A stretch of DNA of 64,000 nt from Anaerolineae bacterium (GCA_022843385.1 JALHNT010000003.1:124001-188000), one strand, 5' to 3'. Shown: positions 52,503-60,687, counted from the stretch's first letter. Numbers and translations: made by a program. The notes: a model not told the origin generated them from the letters alone.

Positions 52503-54485
52503 CTACTCTGGATGTTCGGGATTGTTGCTTTCACGTGCTGATGCCAGCAGTGCATCGCGCTGTCCGCGCAGCAGATCGCGGATTTTGCCGCTGGAAGTTT
52601 TGCCAGTGGTGAGTTTGCGCGCGTCGCCGTTCACCCCAACCGGCAAGCTTATCTCATGCCGCGGTAGCTGATCCAGCACGGCATTGATTTCCGATTCGGC
52701 GATCCAGCTTCGACCACGCTTCCGCTCTGCCTTCAGATAACCGGTCTCGATCCATTCTTCCAAGGTGTCTTTGCTCACACCAAGCTGTACCGAACAGGCT
52801 GCAAGTGAGTAGTAGCGAGTACCATCAGCTTCGACCATGATGTTGCGATTGGTCGAAATCAATCCAGGGCGTTTGCCAGATGCCAGAAGTTCCTGATTGA
52901 GTTTCTCTGGATTGATCGCTAAATTGCGGCGGTAATAGGGTTTGCTATAGGCGCTAGTGATTTGCAGGGCAATGCGGTTGAAGGCAATGCCGTAGATTTC
53001 AACTTTGCGACCCTGGCGCAGCGTCTGCAATGTCCGCTTCAGCGACCGATGGGTTGTGCGCTGCCCATGAACTACGATCAATACTCCGCTGCTCAGTTCG
53101 GCCAGAAAGGCTGAGTCAGAGCCGCCAATCGTCGGTACCGAGTCAAAGATGATAATGTCGAAATGGGTCTTCAGAAGATCCATCAGAGCCCCGAGACGAG
53201 GTCTGCTCAGCAGTGCGGCTGGGTCGGCGCTGGCACGTCCCGAAGTTAGGACGGTCAGATTATCGTAACCGGTGTCCAGCAATGCGCGAGACAGAAGCAG
53301 GTTTAGATCGTCGCGTCCAGCGAGCAGATCGCTCAGTCCCATGACATTGGGCAGGCGGAAATGCTCGTGCATATTTCCTTTGCGAATATCTCCGTCGACG
53401 AGCAGTGTCTTTAGTCCCGACTCGGCAGACGCTAATGCCAGGTTGCTGGCAGTGGTGGTTTTGCCATCACCTGAGTCATAGCTGGTGACGGTCAATATCT
53501 TCGGTGGGTTACCACCAGCAGCCAGAACCAGCTTGGCCCGGAGCTGCCGTATCATTTCACTTTCCGGGGACTCTGGCATTGTAATCAGATATAGTGGTAG
53601 CTTGTTTTTGGGGATCAAGCCCAGTGGCCCTAGTATTCGTTCTCCTTCAACCTCTTCTTCGCCTTCTTGCCATACCAACCGGTCATCAAAGAAGGCGATC
53701 AGTACAATTGTTCCAAGCGAAATGACCAGGCCGGCGACCGCTGCCAGAATGACACTTGTGATGGAGCCGGAGACGCGGGCGGCATTCTGTGCGCTGGCAA
53801 AGCTGTAGATGCGCAGCACATCCCCCTGATCGGGTAGTCCCTGGCTCAGATCGGCGTACAACTGCTGGATTTCCTGCAATGTCGCCAGTGTTTGCTGTGC
53901 CTGTTCCTGATTTTGGGCGATGGCAAAGGCATCGTTTAGATTCGCGCCACGTGCCTGCAAATCATTATATTCGGCCTGCAGGCTGTTGATCTGTTTCTGA
54001 AGTTCGCTGAGTTGCTGGCGGCGAAACGCGACTTCTGCAGATTGGTTGTTGTATGGACTATCATCGATAATCTGCTGAGCGATGGCATTGGCGATGTTGG
54101 CCGCCTGCACCGGATCGCGGTCTGCTACGGTAATTTCCAGCAGGGGCAGCTCTTCAACCGCATTGACCGCCAACCGGCTTTTGAGCTCATCAACGCTCAC
54201 ACCCAGATTCAATCGATCAACGACCGGCTGCAGGATGTTTTCACGCTGCACAAACCCGGCAGTGATGCTGATGATGCGTCCTACGGCTTCAAAGCTGGCA
54301 CTTTGCTGGTTGATGTCGCTGAAAATCTGCCCGAACAGAATAGTGGATCGGGCGAAGAAGATGTCCGGTTGGCGCGAACGTACAAAATAGCCGATGCCGC
54401 CGCCTAATGCGACTGCAATCGCCACCAGCCACCACCATTTAAGGAGCAGCCTGATCATAACCATTACAGGTGAGGATGCTTTCAC
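52503..54485 (-). CDS. Wzz-BY-kinase fusion with C-terminal helix-turn-helix domain
   Basis: 660 residues. Two membrane helices (about 16-35, 243-268) bound a Wzz chain-length domain with a coiled coil (about 150-225). The cytoplasmic BY-kinase has Walker A SYDSGDGKTTTAS (335-347, replacing PGEGKS), A' LLVDGDIRKG (361-370) and Walker B DIIIFDSV. A small Tyr group (Y513, Y517, Y518) follows the kinase. Unusually, residues 558-607 look like a MerR/excisionase winged helix-turn-helix (YYSLAACSVQLGVSKDTLEEW, then WIAESEINAVLDQL), followed by a basic tail. It controls polymer length and export; the extra domain suggests DNA or protein binding. First gene of the operon, with GTG start and its own promoter. 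Confidence 0.9.
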   Translation of the reverse strand: MKASSPVMVMIRLLLKWWWLVAIAVALGGGIGYFVRSRQPDIFFARSTILFGQIFSDINQQSASFEAVGRIISITAGFVQRENILQPVVDRLNLGVSVDELKSRLAVNAVEELPLLEITVADRDPVQAANIANAIAQQIIDDSPYNNQSAEVAFRRQQLSELQKQINSLQAEYNDLQARGANLNDAFAIAQNQEQAQQTLATLQEIQQLYADLSQGLPDQGDVLRIYSFASAQNAARVSGSITSVILAAVAGLVISLGTIVLIAFFDDRLVWQEGEEEVEGERILGPLGLIPKNKLPLYLITMPESPESEMIRQLRAKLVLAAGGNPPKILTVTSYDSGDGKTTTASNLALASAESGLKTLLVDGDIRKGNMHEHFRLPNVMGLSDLLAGRDDLNLLLSRALLDTGYDNLTVLTSGRASADPAALLSRPRLGALMDLLKTHFDIIIFDSVPTIGGSDSAFLAELSSGVLIVVHGQRTTHRSLKRTLQTLRQGRKVEIYGIAFNRIALQITSAYSKPYYRRNLAINPEKLNQELLASGKRPGLISTNRNIMVEADGTRYYSLAACSVQLGVSKDTLEEWIETGYLKAERKRGRSWIAESEINAVLDQLPRHEISLPVGVNGDARKLTTGKTSSGKIRDLLRGQRDALLASARESNNPEHPE

Positions 54486-54531
54486 AGCCCAGAACCTCGC
54501 TTATTCACCTTAATTCAACAGATCACACCCC

Positions 54532-54561
54532 ATTGTACAGTCTATCAGCCGTACATAACAA
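54532..54561 (-). promoter_or_regulatory. Promoter of the exopolysaccharide operon
   Basis: Minus strand TTGTTA (54561-54556), 18-base spacer, TACAAT (54537-54532). Start near 54525, leader about 40 bases. Confidence 0.55.
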
Positions 54562-54626
54562 ATGCCTAAAAGCTATGATCATCGAAATTCAGGAGCATTA
54601 ATGATGAGATCGAGGCGCCGGACGGA

Positions 54627-54659
54627 AACACAGACGGGGCGGCATCCTCCGTCTGTGTT
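54627..54659 (-). terminator. Intrinsic terminator after the acidic protein gene
   Basis: 11-bp perfect stem (54649-54659 with 54627-54637), 11-base loop, short T stretch (TTTCC) on the minus strand. Confidence 0.7.
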
Positions 54660-54669
54660 GATAGGCTGA

Positions 54670-54948
54670 TTACAGATCGTCGTCGTCTTCGTAGAAGTCT
54701 TCGTCTTCGTCATCATCGTCGTAGAAATCGTCATCATCGTCGTACAGATCATCATCCTCATCGTCAAACTCGGAGATGTCGTACCCTTCATCGTCGATGA
54801 GGTCATCATCGATTTCTTCTTCGACGACTTCTTCTTCCTCTTCAAATTCGATGTCTTCCAGGTCTTCGTCTTCGAATTCCAGGTCCTCATCTTCTTCGAT
54901 GACTTCGTCGTCGTCAACTTCGTCAATAAAGTATCCGTGATTCATCAT
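54670..54948 (-). CDS. Ultra-acidic 92-residue protein
   Basis: About 59 of 92 residues are Asp or Glu, with no Lys, Arg, Cys, Pro or Trp; aromatic and aliphatic residues occur singly between the acidic runs (EDEDLEFEDEDLEDIEFEE; FYDDDDEDEDFYEDDDDL). The spacing of F/Y/L/I every few residues is not random, so it may be a disordered, DNA-mimic-like or metal/cation-binding chain. A promoter (54989-55016) and a strong terminator frame it, which supports that it is a real gene despite the repetitive sequence. GGGC lies before tandem ATG codons. No known family is recognised; it resembles the acidic tail of RNA polymerase delta in composition only. Confidence 0.6.
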   Translation of the reverse strand: MMNHGYFIDEVDDDEVIEEDEDLEFEDEDLEDIEFEEEEEVVEEEIDDDLIDDEGYDISEFDDEDDDLYDDDDDFYDDDDEDEDFYEDDDDL

Positions 54949-54988
54949 GCCCTGTAGCCCCGCGCTTGGTTTCCGATAAGCGGGCGAT

Positions 54989-55016
54989 ATTTTAGCACGT
55001 TATGGACGTTTGTGAA
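54989..55016 (-). promoter_or_regulatory. Promoter of the acidic protein gene
   Basis: Minus strand TTCACA (55016-55011), 16-base spacer, TAAAAT (54994-54989). Confidence 0.5.
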
Positions 55017-55031
55017 CGGCAAAATACACCC

Positions 55032-55604
55032 TCATCGGTCTTTAATCATGCTCAGGAAATACTGGTGCAGTCGCAGGTCATTCGTCAATTCAGGATGGAA
55101 GGCTGTCCCCAGCAGATGACCAGACTGCGCCGCTACGATTCGCCCATCATCCAACTGCCCCAGCGTCTCCACCTGCTTCCCGACGGCTGTGATGATTGGG
55201 GCGCGGATGAAGATGGCGTGAAACGGCATATCACCCAGTCTCGCCAATGGCAGGTCGATCTCAAAGCTGTCCACCTGTCGTCCGAAGGCGTTGCGATTGA
55301 CCGTGATATCCATCACCCCCAGAATCGGCTGGCGATCAATGCCGATGTCCTTTGCCAGAAAGATCAATCCGGCGCAGGTGCCCCAGGTTGGATGTTGTTG
55401 GGCGAAGGTGCGGAGCGGCTCGATCAAGCCGAATTCCACCGCCAGCTTGCCAATGGTGGTGCTTTCCCCACCGGGGATAATCAACCCATCCAGCCCATCC
55501 AGATCGCGCGGCAACCGCACCTCGACCGTCTCCGCGCCCAATTGACGGAGCTTTTTCTCGTGTTCAATGAAAGCGCCTTGCAGCGCCAACACGCCGACTT
55601 TCAT
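55032..55604 (-). CDS. pdxT: Pyridoxal 5'-phosphate synthase glutaminase subunit
   Basis: 190 residues, usual size. MKVGVLALQGAFIEHEKKL at the start, GLIIPGGESTTI, and the class I amidotransferase nucleophile in WGTCAGLIFLAK; the catalytic His and Glu are near the C-terminus (GTAFHPELTNDLR). It supplies ammonia to PdxS for vitamin B6 synthesis. PdxS is not adjacent, which is unusual as the two are often paired. ATG at 55604 is chosen by the family N-terminus and AAGGACAGG upstream. Confidence 0.94.
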   Translation of the reverse strand: MKVGVLALQGAFIEHEKKLRQLGAETVEVRLPRDLDGLDGLIIPGGESTTIGKLAVEFGLIEPLRTFAQQHPTWGTCAGLIFLAKDIGIDRQPILGVMDITVNRNAFGRQVDSFEIDLPLARLGDMPFHAIFIRAPIITAVGKQVETLGQLDDGRIVAAQSGHLLGTAFHPELTNDLRLHQYFLSMIKDR

Positions 55605-55703
55605 AGCCTGTCCTTTGTTGTTGTCCATTGAATGCTGTGTCTTCAATGTTCATCCGCCCGGCTGATCGCGTCAAGTGGGGATTAAGACCATGCAGGCAAT
55701 GGC

Positions 55704-55732
55704 TTGTCGGCTTTTATGCAACTGTCTACAAT
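55704..55732 (+). promoter_or_regulatory. Promoter of the SH3 protein gene
   Basis: TTGTCG (55704-55709), 17-base spacer, TACAAT (55727-55732). Start near 55739, so translation must begin at 55758. Confidence 0.6.
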
Positions 55733-55757
55733 CATTGAAAACAGCGAGGAGGTTATC

Positions 55758-56543
55758 ATGTTGAAACAAGGATTGCGCCTGCTGGGTCTGGCAGCGCTTT
55801 GTCTAATGCTCGTCAGTGGTTCTGTCTTGGGGCAGGGGCCAACGCCCGATCGTCCCTTATGCGCTGACCTGACCGGCGCATCCAGTCCGCTGGTGCGCTA
55901 CGATATTCCCTTCAGCACCGTGTCCAGCGGTGGGGTCTACTGTCGCATTCTGGTGGAAAGTGGACGCTTTCTGGTCAACCCGGCTCAGATCGGCAATCAG
56001 ACGTTGATCGACCAGGGCATCATTCATGCGGTGGATGTCTTCGCCATCGCCCTCAACGGCTCGAACATCACTTCGTTCAATAACCCCATCAACATCTGCA
56101 TTCAGGGCAGCGGACGCCTGTTCTTCCTGGACGCCAACCAGACGCCGCGCCCCTTGCAGGAATTGTTCGTCATCACTGATGGTGGCTATTCGTGTGGCAC
56201 CATCTCCAGCGCTGGCACGATTGCCCTGACCAGCGGCGCGTCACAAGCTCCCGCGCCCCAGTCTACCGCTGCTGCCGGAACACCCGCCGCCACCCTGGCC
56301 CCCGGCGTTACCCCAACCGCAGTGCCGGTTGCCAGCAGCGCCCTGACCAACTGCCAGGTCACCACCCGCCGCATCGTCCGCTTGCGGTCGCAGGCCAGCA
56401 CCAGCAGCACTATCCTGACGCGCCTGCCCTTCAACACCACCTGGACGGCCACCGAAAAGACCACCGGCTGGTATCGCATCATCTGGCGCAACACCCAGGG
56501 CTGGGTCAGCGCCGACTTTGTGACCACCTCCGGCAACTGCTAA
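55758..56543 (+). CDS. Secreted SH3-domain protein
   Basis: 261 residues. Signal peptide MLKQGLRLLGLAALCLMLVS (ending VLGQ), an N-terminal domain of unknown fold with a few Cys (CADLTGASSPLVRYDIPFS to about 145), an Ala/Pro/Thr linker (about 155-190), and a C-terminal SH3 domain (CQVTTRRIVRLRSQASTSS, TGWYRIIWRNTQGWVSADFV). Likely cell-wall associated. GAGGAGG lies 5 bases before the ATG. An inverted repeat follows the stop. Confidence 0.82.
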   Translation: MLKQGLRLLGLAALCLMLVSGSVLGQGPTPDRPLCADLTGASSPLVRYDIPFSTVSSGGVYCRILVESGRFLVNPAQIGNQTLIDQGIIHAVDVFAIALNGSNITSFNNPINICIQGSGRLFFLDANQTPRPLQELFVITDGGYSCGTISSAGTIALTSGASQAPAPQSTAAAGTPAATLAPGVTPTAVPVASSALTNCQVTTRRIVRLRSQASTSSTILTRLPFNTTWTATEKTTGWYRIIWRNTQGWVSADFVTTSGNC

Positions 56544-56553
56544 CAAATCGACA

Positions 56554-56584
56554 GAGAGAAGGGGGCGATCAACTCCCTTCTCTC
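56554..56584. terminator. Hairpin between convergent genes
   Basis: 10-bp perfect stem (56554-56563 with 56575-56584), 11-base loop, no T run. It could serve both converging genes. Confidence 0.45.
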
Positions 56585-56596
56585 AATTCAAGCTGA

Positions 56597-57460
56597 TTAT
56601 CCCATCTTCCGGCTCCACTCACGCACCGTTGTCCTGGCCGCCCCGAAAATCTGAATGGCTGCTGCCGGGTCGCCAATTTCGCCAACCGCCTCGGTGGCCG
56701 CCAGCAGTTGCAAGGTCTCGGTCAGTTGACCCTTCAGGAACAGCCGGTTCATCAGACCCATCATCCAGAACGGCGTATGACTCATCTGACCGCCTGGCAC
56801 CTGCGCTTCCATATAAAGGCGGAGCGCCTGCTCGAAGGTCAGCGCCTCCGGGCCGCACACAAACAGGCTGCTGTTCGTGCCGGGCAGCCGGTGCGCCGCC
56901 GCGACCATGCCGGCAAAGTCGCTCACCGTGAGGAAGCGGATCGGGTGTGGCTGCTTGCCGATGATGCTGCCACGTTTCCCCTGCACGAAGCGCGGCAGGA
57001 TGTCGGTGAAGTAGGTGGGGCGGAAGATGGTGTAGGGGACGCCGCTGTTACGGATGGCTTTCTCGGCGTTTAGCTTGGCCTGCTCCGCCGGGATGTGGGC
57101 GAAACGCTCACTGACGAGGTAGCCGGAAGTATAGGTCAGATGACCGACGTGCTGTTCAGCCGCCAGCCGTGCCACCCGTGCCGCCCCCTGATGCTGCACC
57201 TGCTCCAGCACCACCGGATCGTGACCGCTCGGCAGGCTCAGATGCACCCCGGAGCAGCCCTCCAGCGCCCGTCGCAGGCTGTTATCATCACTCAGCGTCC
57301 CCTGTGCATAATCAAATCCCTCGCCCAACTGCTGCCGTGCCGCCACCCCATCGCGGGTGAAGATGCGTACCGCGTGACCGGCGCGCTGCAAGCCAACGGC
57401 CACCCCCTTGCCGATGCTCCCCGTCCCACCGATCACCAGAACACGATTGCTTGTTGCCAT
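56597..57460 (-). CDS. NmrA-like NAD(P)-binding protein
   Basis: 287 residues of the atypical short-chain dehydrogenase fold. Dinucleotide motif VLVIGGTGSIGKGVAVGLQR (near 7-26), then YAQGTLSDDNSLRRAL and VGHLTYTSGYL. Relatives act as redox sensors or quinone/flavin reductases. The Ser-Tyr-Lys triad is not clear. ATG at 57460 follows GGGAGG by 6 bases. It lies behind a palindromic operator (57482-57521) downstream of a PadR regulator gene, so PadR probably represses it. Confidence 0.83.
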   Translation of the reverse strand: MATSNRVLVIGGTGSIGKGVAVGLQRAGHAVRIFTRDGVAARQQLGEGFDYAQGTLSDDNSLRRALEGCSGVHLSLPSGHDPVVLEQVQHQGAARVARLAAEQHVGHLTYTSGYLVSERFAHIPAEQAKLNAEKAIRNSGVPYTIFRPTYFTDILPRFVQGKRGSIIGKQPHPIRFLTVSDFAGMVAAAHRLPGTNSSLFVCGPEALTFEQALRLYMEAQVPGGQMSHTPFWMMGLMNRLFLKGQLTETLQLLAATEAVGEIGDPAAAIQIFGAARTTVREWSRKMG

Positions 57461-57481
57461 GAGAGACCTCCCTTTAGTTGG

Positions 57482-57521
57482 CATATACATCAGGATTGAT
57501 ATATAAATCTTGATGTATATA
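57482..57521. promoter_or_regulatory. PadR-type operator palindrome
   Basis: Two 16-base arms (57482-57497 and 57506-57521) are reverse complements at 14 of 16 positions with an 8-base AT spacer; each holds TATACATCA-type sequence ending in ATGTATA. PadR-family sites have the ATGT-N8-ACAT type layout. It sits between the padR stop and the NmrA-like start. Confidence 0.6.
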
Positions 57522-57533
57522 CGCAGAGGTCAA

Positions 57534-58097
57534 TCAGGAAGTTTCAGGAAATTGGTTTTCAATCTGGTGCAGGGTATCTTCCAGCCATTCGATGTACAGC
57601 CGCTCATAGCGCAACCCGAAGTCACGCGCAGCCGACCACAGCAGGGCGTCCGCCTGAAGCCCCGGCTGCTGCTGGAGTAGCTCGGCGGCGATGGGTGGCA
57701 GCTCGCCTTCATACACGCTCAGGTGTTTGCGGTGCAGCTCAAGCTGAAGCCGCAGTTGATGCAGGATGGTTTGTTTGTCGCTGCTGCCGGCGAAGAACAG
57801 CTTCAACAGCAGCGGCTCCTTGACCGCTGTTCGTTCGGTCAGCGGCTCTGCCAGCCACTCGCGCAGCCCGGCCTGACCGATCTCCGTCAGGGTATAGATG
57901 CGCCGATCCGGGCGTTTCTCCTGCGGCTCCAGCGTCGAAGTCACCCAGCCGTCGGCCTCTAGTTCGCGCAGCGTCATATAAATCTGGCTCAGGCGGGCGT
58001 GCCAGAAATGGCTGGTCGAGCTGCGAATGTGTGCCTCCAGATCGTAGCCCGTCATCGGCTGATAGCGCAGGAACCCCAACAGAGCGTACTTGAGCAT
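57534..58097 (-). CDS. PadR-family transcriptional regulator
   Basis: 187 residues. Winged-helix N-terminus typical of PadR: LLGFLRYQPMTGYDLEAHIR, ISQIYMTLRELEADGWV and RRIYTLTEIGQAGLREWL; the C-terminal half (about 90-187) is the helical dimerisation domain of the PadR-s2/VirR type. Such proteins are repressors released by phenolics or drugs. It lies 3 bases after the dipeptidase gene and upstream of the NmrA-like gene and operator. Confidence 0.92.
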   Translation of the reverse strand: MLKYALLGFLRYQPMTGYDLEAHIRSSTSHFWHARLSQIYMTLRELEADGWVTSTLEPQEKRPDRRIYTLTEIGQAGLREWLAEPLTERTAVKEPLLLKLFFAGSSDKQTILHQLRLQLELHRKHLSVYEGELPPIAAELLQQQPGLQADALLWSAARDFGLRYERLYIEWLEDTLHQIENQFPETS

Positions 58098-58100
58098 CCA

Positions 58101-59153
58101 TCACCCCTTCCACGTCTGCCGAAGCACCCGCAGCCAGTTCTCAGTCCCCAGCTTGCGCAGCGTTGCATCGTCATAACCGGCTTTGCGCAGCGCCGCGATC
58201 AGGTTGGGATACTGGCTGACATCGCTCAGGTCTTTTGGCACGGGCGCGACGCCAAAATCCGACCCCATCCCGACATGATCGACCCCCAGGCGTTCCACCA
58301 GATAATCGAAGTGGCGCACCAGCATCTCCAGCGGGGTATTGGCATCATCACGGGCATCATCCCGCGCCAGCATCGTCACAAAGTTGACGCCGACGATGCC
58401 GCCCGAATCCTTGATCGCATCCAACTGTTTGTCCGTCAGGTTGCGCGTCAGCGGCGTCACCGCCCAGGCATTCGAGTGGCTGGCGACCAGCGGCACATCC
58501 GACAGCCGCGCCACATCCCAGAAGCCTTTTTCGTTCAGATGCGACAGATCGATCAGGATTCCCAGTTGATTACAGGCTTTGACCAGCGCCTTGCCCGCGT
58601 CGGTCAGCCCCGGCCCGGTATCCGGCGAATGAGGGAACTTGAAGGGCACGCCATACCCGAACGGCGTCGGACGGCTCCACACAATTCCCAGCGAGCGCAG
58701 CCCGGCCTGATAATAGACTTCCAGCGCGTGAAAGTCGGTGTCGATCTGCTCGGCTCCCTCGAAGTGCAGCACCGGCGCGAACACCCCCTGCTTCAGGCTG
58801 CCTTCCAGTTCATCGGCCGTCCGCGCGATCTTCACCTGCCCGTTGGAAGCCGCCTCGATGCGGTAGAGGTTGGCGATCATCGCCATTGTCAAACGCTGCG
58901 CTGTGTTGAACTCCACCGCCGGCAGCTCATAGGCCTTTGATGGATCAAAATTGTTGATCATCGCCATCGAAGCCTCGTCCTCGATGAACACGGCGAACAA
59001 CCCGCCCGCCAGCCCGCCCCGCCGCGCTTTGGGGAAGTTCAACTGCCGGTCGGTTTTGCCGCTGAAGAAGTCGTCGATGCTGTCCTTGCCCACCGGCGCG
59101 TAGTTCATCAGCGCGTCGTTATGCCCGTCAAAGATCAGAATTGGCTCGCTCAT
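58101..59153 (-). CDS. Membrane dipeptidase (peptidase family M19)
   Basis: 350 residues, typical for M19 enzymes. First metal site DGHNDAL (near residue 9), bridging Glu in LHFEGAEQI, third-ligand ILIDLSHLNEKGFWDV, ASHSNAW with its His, and the DHVGMGSDFGV motif near the C-terminus. It cleaves dipeptides (and some beta-lactams) with two zinc ions. No signal peptide, so cytoplasmic. First gene of the group with padR. Confidence 0.93.
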   Translation of the reverse strand: MSEPILIFDGHNDALMNYAPVGKDSIDDFFSGKTDRQLNFPKARRGGLAGGLFAVFIEDEASMAMINNFDPSKAYELPAVEFNTAQRLTMAMIANLYRIEAASNGQVKIARTADELEGSLKQGVFAPVLHFEGAEQIDTDFHALEVYYQAGLRSLGIVWSRPTPFGYGVPFKFPHSPDTGPGLTDAGKALVKACNQLGILIDLSHLNEKGFWDVARLSDVPLVASHSNAWAVTPLTRNLTDKQLDAIKDSGGIVGVNFVTMLARDDARDDANTPLEMLVRHFDYLVERLGVDHVGMGSDFGVAPVPKDLSDVSQYPNLIAALRKAGYDDATLRKLGTENWLRVLRQTWKG

Positions 59154-59201
59154 GCTGCTTTCCCCCTGGTTGTAAGGTATTCTCGTCAGCCCATACCGAA
59201 A

Positions 59202-59229
59202 AGTTTACCCAAAGTTCACCCCTAAGCCG
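59202..59229. repeat. Direct repeat, copy 1 (upstream of AT-rich gene)
   Basis: 28 bases that match 60531-60558 at 25 positions (core TTTACC.AAAGTTCACCC). Confidence 0.65.
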
Positions 59230-59320
59230 ACAAGCGGTGGTATGCTGGTGGTCAGCCGTTGTCAGATCGAATCGATCTGGCGCGTTAGTCGGTGATAACA
59301 AGTGGTGATGAGGAGCGACC

Positions 59321-60397
59321 ATGTTTCACTACGCAACCTTGACGATCCATCGTGTTCGACTGTTGGGGCTGTTGCTCCTCCTGTGCCTGTTTCCCTTGAC
59401 CTCCGCCCATACCCAATCGACAAGCGATCAATTGGTGATCGAGTGGGAGAATCTCGACGTAGATGTGAAGACGATATTCGCAAGTTGGAGCCCGGATAGC
59501 CAATTTCTTGTTTACCAAAGCGATCGCAATATGAACGAATTATCTATCTACGATGCTAACAATCGAACTGTAGCAGCTCGCATTACAGTTTCTCAAGCTC
59601 CCTACAGATCTATTCTTCGCCCAACTTGGAGTCCGGATGGTGAACATATCGCAGTCTGGGGTTCAAATGCCTTGTATATCATCGAGGTCGATATTCGACA
59701 GGTCGTTCTGGATGTTTCATTAGATGAACTCAATGTCAGCGACTTCACTTGGGTTGACGAGCAATCATTATCAATTTTGAGTTCTAAAGGTTATGTTTAC
59801 ACCTTGAATATCGTGACAGGAGAAGTAACGCAATCTTTTGTGCTCGATTCAACTACGCCTGGCTATGGCTACTCTGCATTCGACTGGAATCCGCAGGTTC
59901 AACTGTTTGCCATTCCCATTCGTATCACACAGAGCATTGGCTTTCGCAACCTCGAAGGGAGTCTATTAGGAAATTATGCATTAGGTGATTGGGTGCCAGA
60001 TGAGCAAAAGACACTCTGCGATTATCCATCAGAGACTGTTGGCGACATTACCGGCATTAAGTGGTCGGTTGATGGCAGTAAGGTGGCAATCACAGGCCAG
60101 GGTGCTCTTAACGTATGTAACCTCCGAAGTGACTATTCAGCTCAGACGACCAAAGTTTCAGTGCACAACAACCGTTTGATGATTTGGAGTCCCGACGGGC
60201 GATGGCTATTGACAGCCAATCCTTTTGGAGAAAGTGCAATCTGTCAAATATTTGTGTATGACAGTGAGAAGAATTATCAACATGTTCAAACAATTGAAGA
60301 GCCAGGCGTTTGCACTGGGAACGAAACCTTTACCTGGAGTCCCGATGGCAAGTACCTGTTCGTTGGCAATACCATTGGTCATGTGAAGTCAGGGTAG
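59321..60397 (+). CDS. Secreted WD40/TolB-like propeller protein, AT-rich
   Basis: 358 residues. N-terminus FHYATLTIHRVRLLGLLLLL is a signal peptide or anchor. Then repeated propeller motifs: WSPDSQFLVYQSD, WSPDGEHIAVWG, WSVDGSKVAITG, WSPDGRWLLTAN and WSPDGKYLFVGN, five or six blades. It stops abruptly after the last blade, so it may be truncated. The DNA is visibly AT-richer than all neighbours and it is enclosed by 28-base direct repeats 1.3 kb apart, which suggests insertion or a duplicated promoter region. GAGGAG is 6 bases before the ATG. It shares the TIHRVRL signal-coding stretch with the PPC gene at 16217. Binding function likely; target unknown. Confidence 0.78.
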   Translation: MFHYATLTIHRVRLLGLLLLLCLFPLTSAHTQSTSDQLVIEWENLDVDVKTIFASWSPDSQFLVYQSDRNMNELSIYDANNRTVAARITVSQAPYRSILRPTWSPDGEHIAVWGSNALYIIEVDIRQVVLDVSLDELNVSDFTWVDEQSLSILSSKGYVYTLNIVTGEVTQSFVLDSTTPGYGYSAFDWNPQVQLFAIPIRITQSIGFRNLEGSLLGNYALGDWVPDEQKTLCDYPSETVGDITGIKWSVDGSKVAITGQGALNVCNLRSDYSAQTTKVSVHNNRLMIWSPDGRWLLTANPFGESAICQIFVYDSEKNYQHVQTIEEPGVCTGNETFTWSPDGKYLFVGNTIGHVKSG

Positions 60398-60530
60398 CGG
60401 TTACAAAACTACGAATCGCGCTCCCTCAACCCCAATTTTCTCCAACTATTCTCTAACCCCATGCCGACACCCTTAACCATCACGCTCCCGCAAAAAGGTT
60501 AGCGCCAGACGCCCTGCGATTAGAACAAAA

Positions 60531-60558
60531 GGTTTACCAAAAGTTCACCCGTAAGCCG
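60531..60558. repeat. Direct repeat, copy 2
   Basis: Partner of 59202-59229; beyond it about 20 further bases align more loosely with the first copy. Confidence 0.65.
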
Positions 60559-60650
60559 GGAAAATCCTGTAGTCTGTTGCTAGGGGCGTGAACCGCCAAT
60601 CGTTTGAAGCGGAGCGCCAACAGCAATTGTCACAAAAGCCAGCACTGACA

Positions 60651-60678
60651 TTGACGACCTTGACGACTTTTGTGAATA
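60651..60678. repeat. 9-base tandem repeat, set 1
   Basis: TTGACGACC and TTGACGACT followed by TTTGTGAATA. The last 16 bases (60663-60678) occur exactly at 26517-26532. Confidence 0.55.
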
Positions 60679-60687
60679 CCGGACGCT

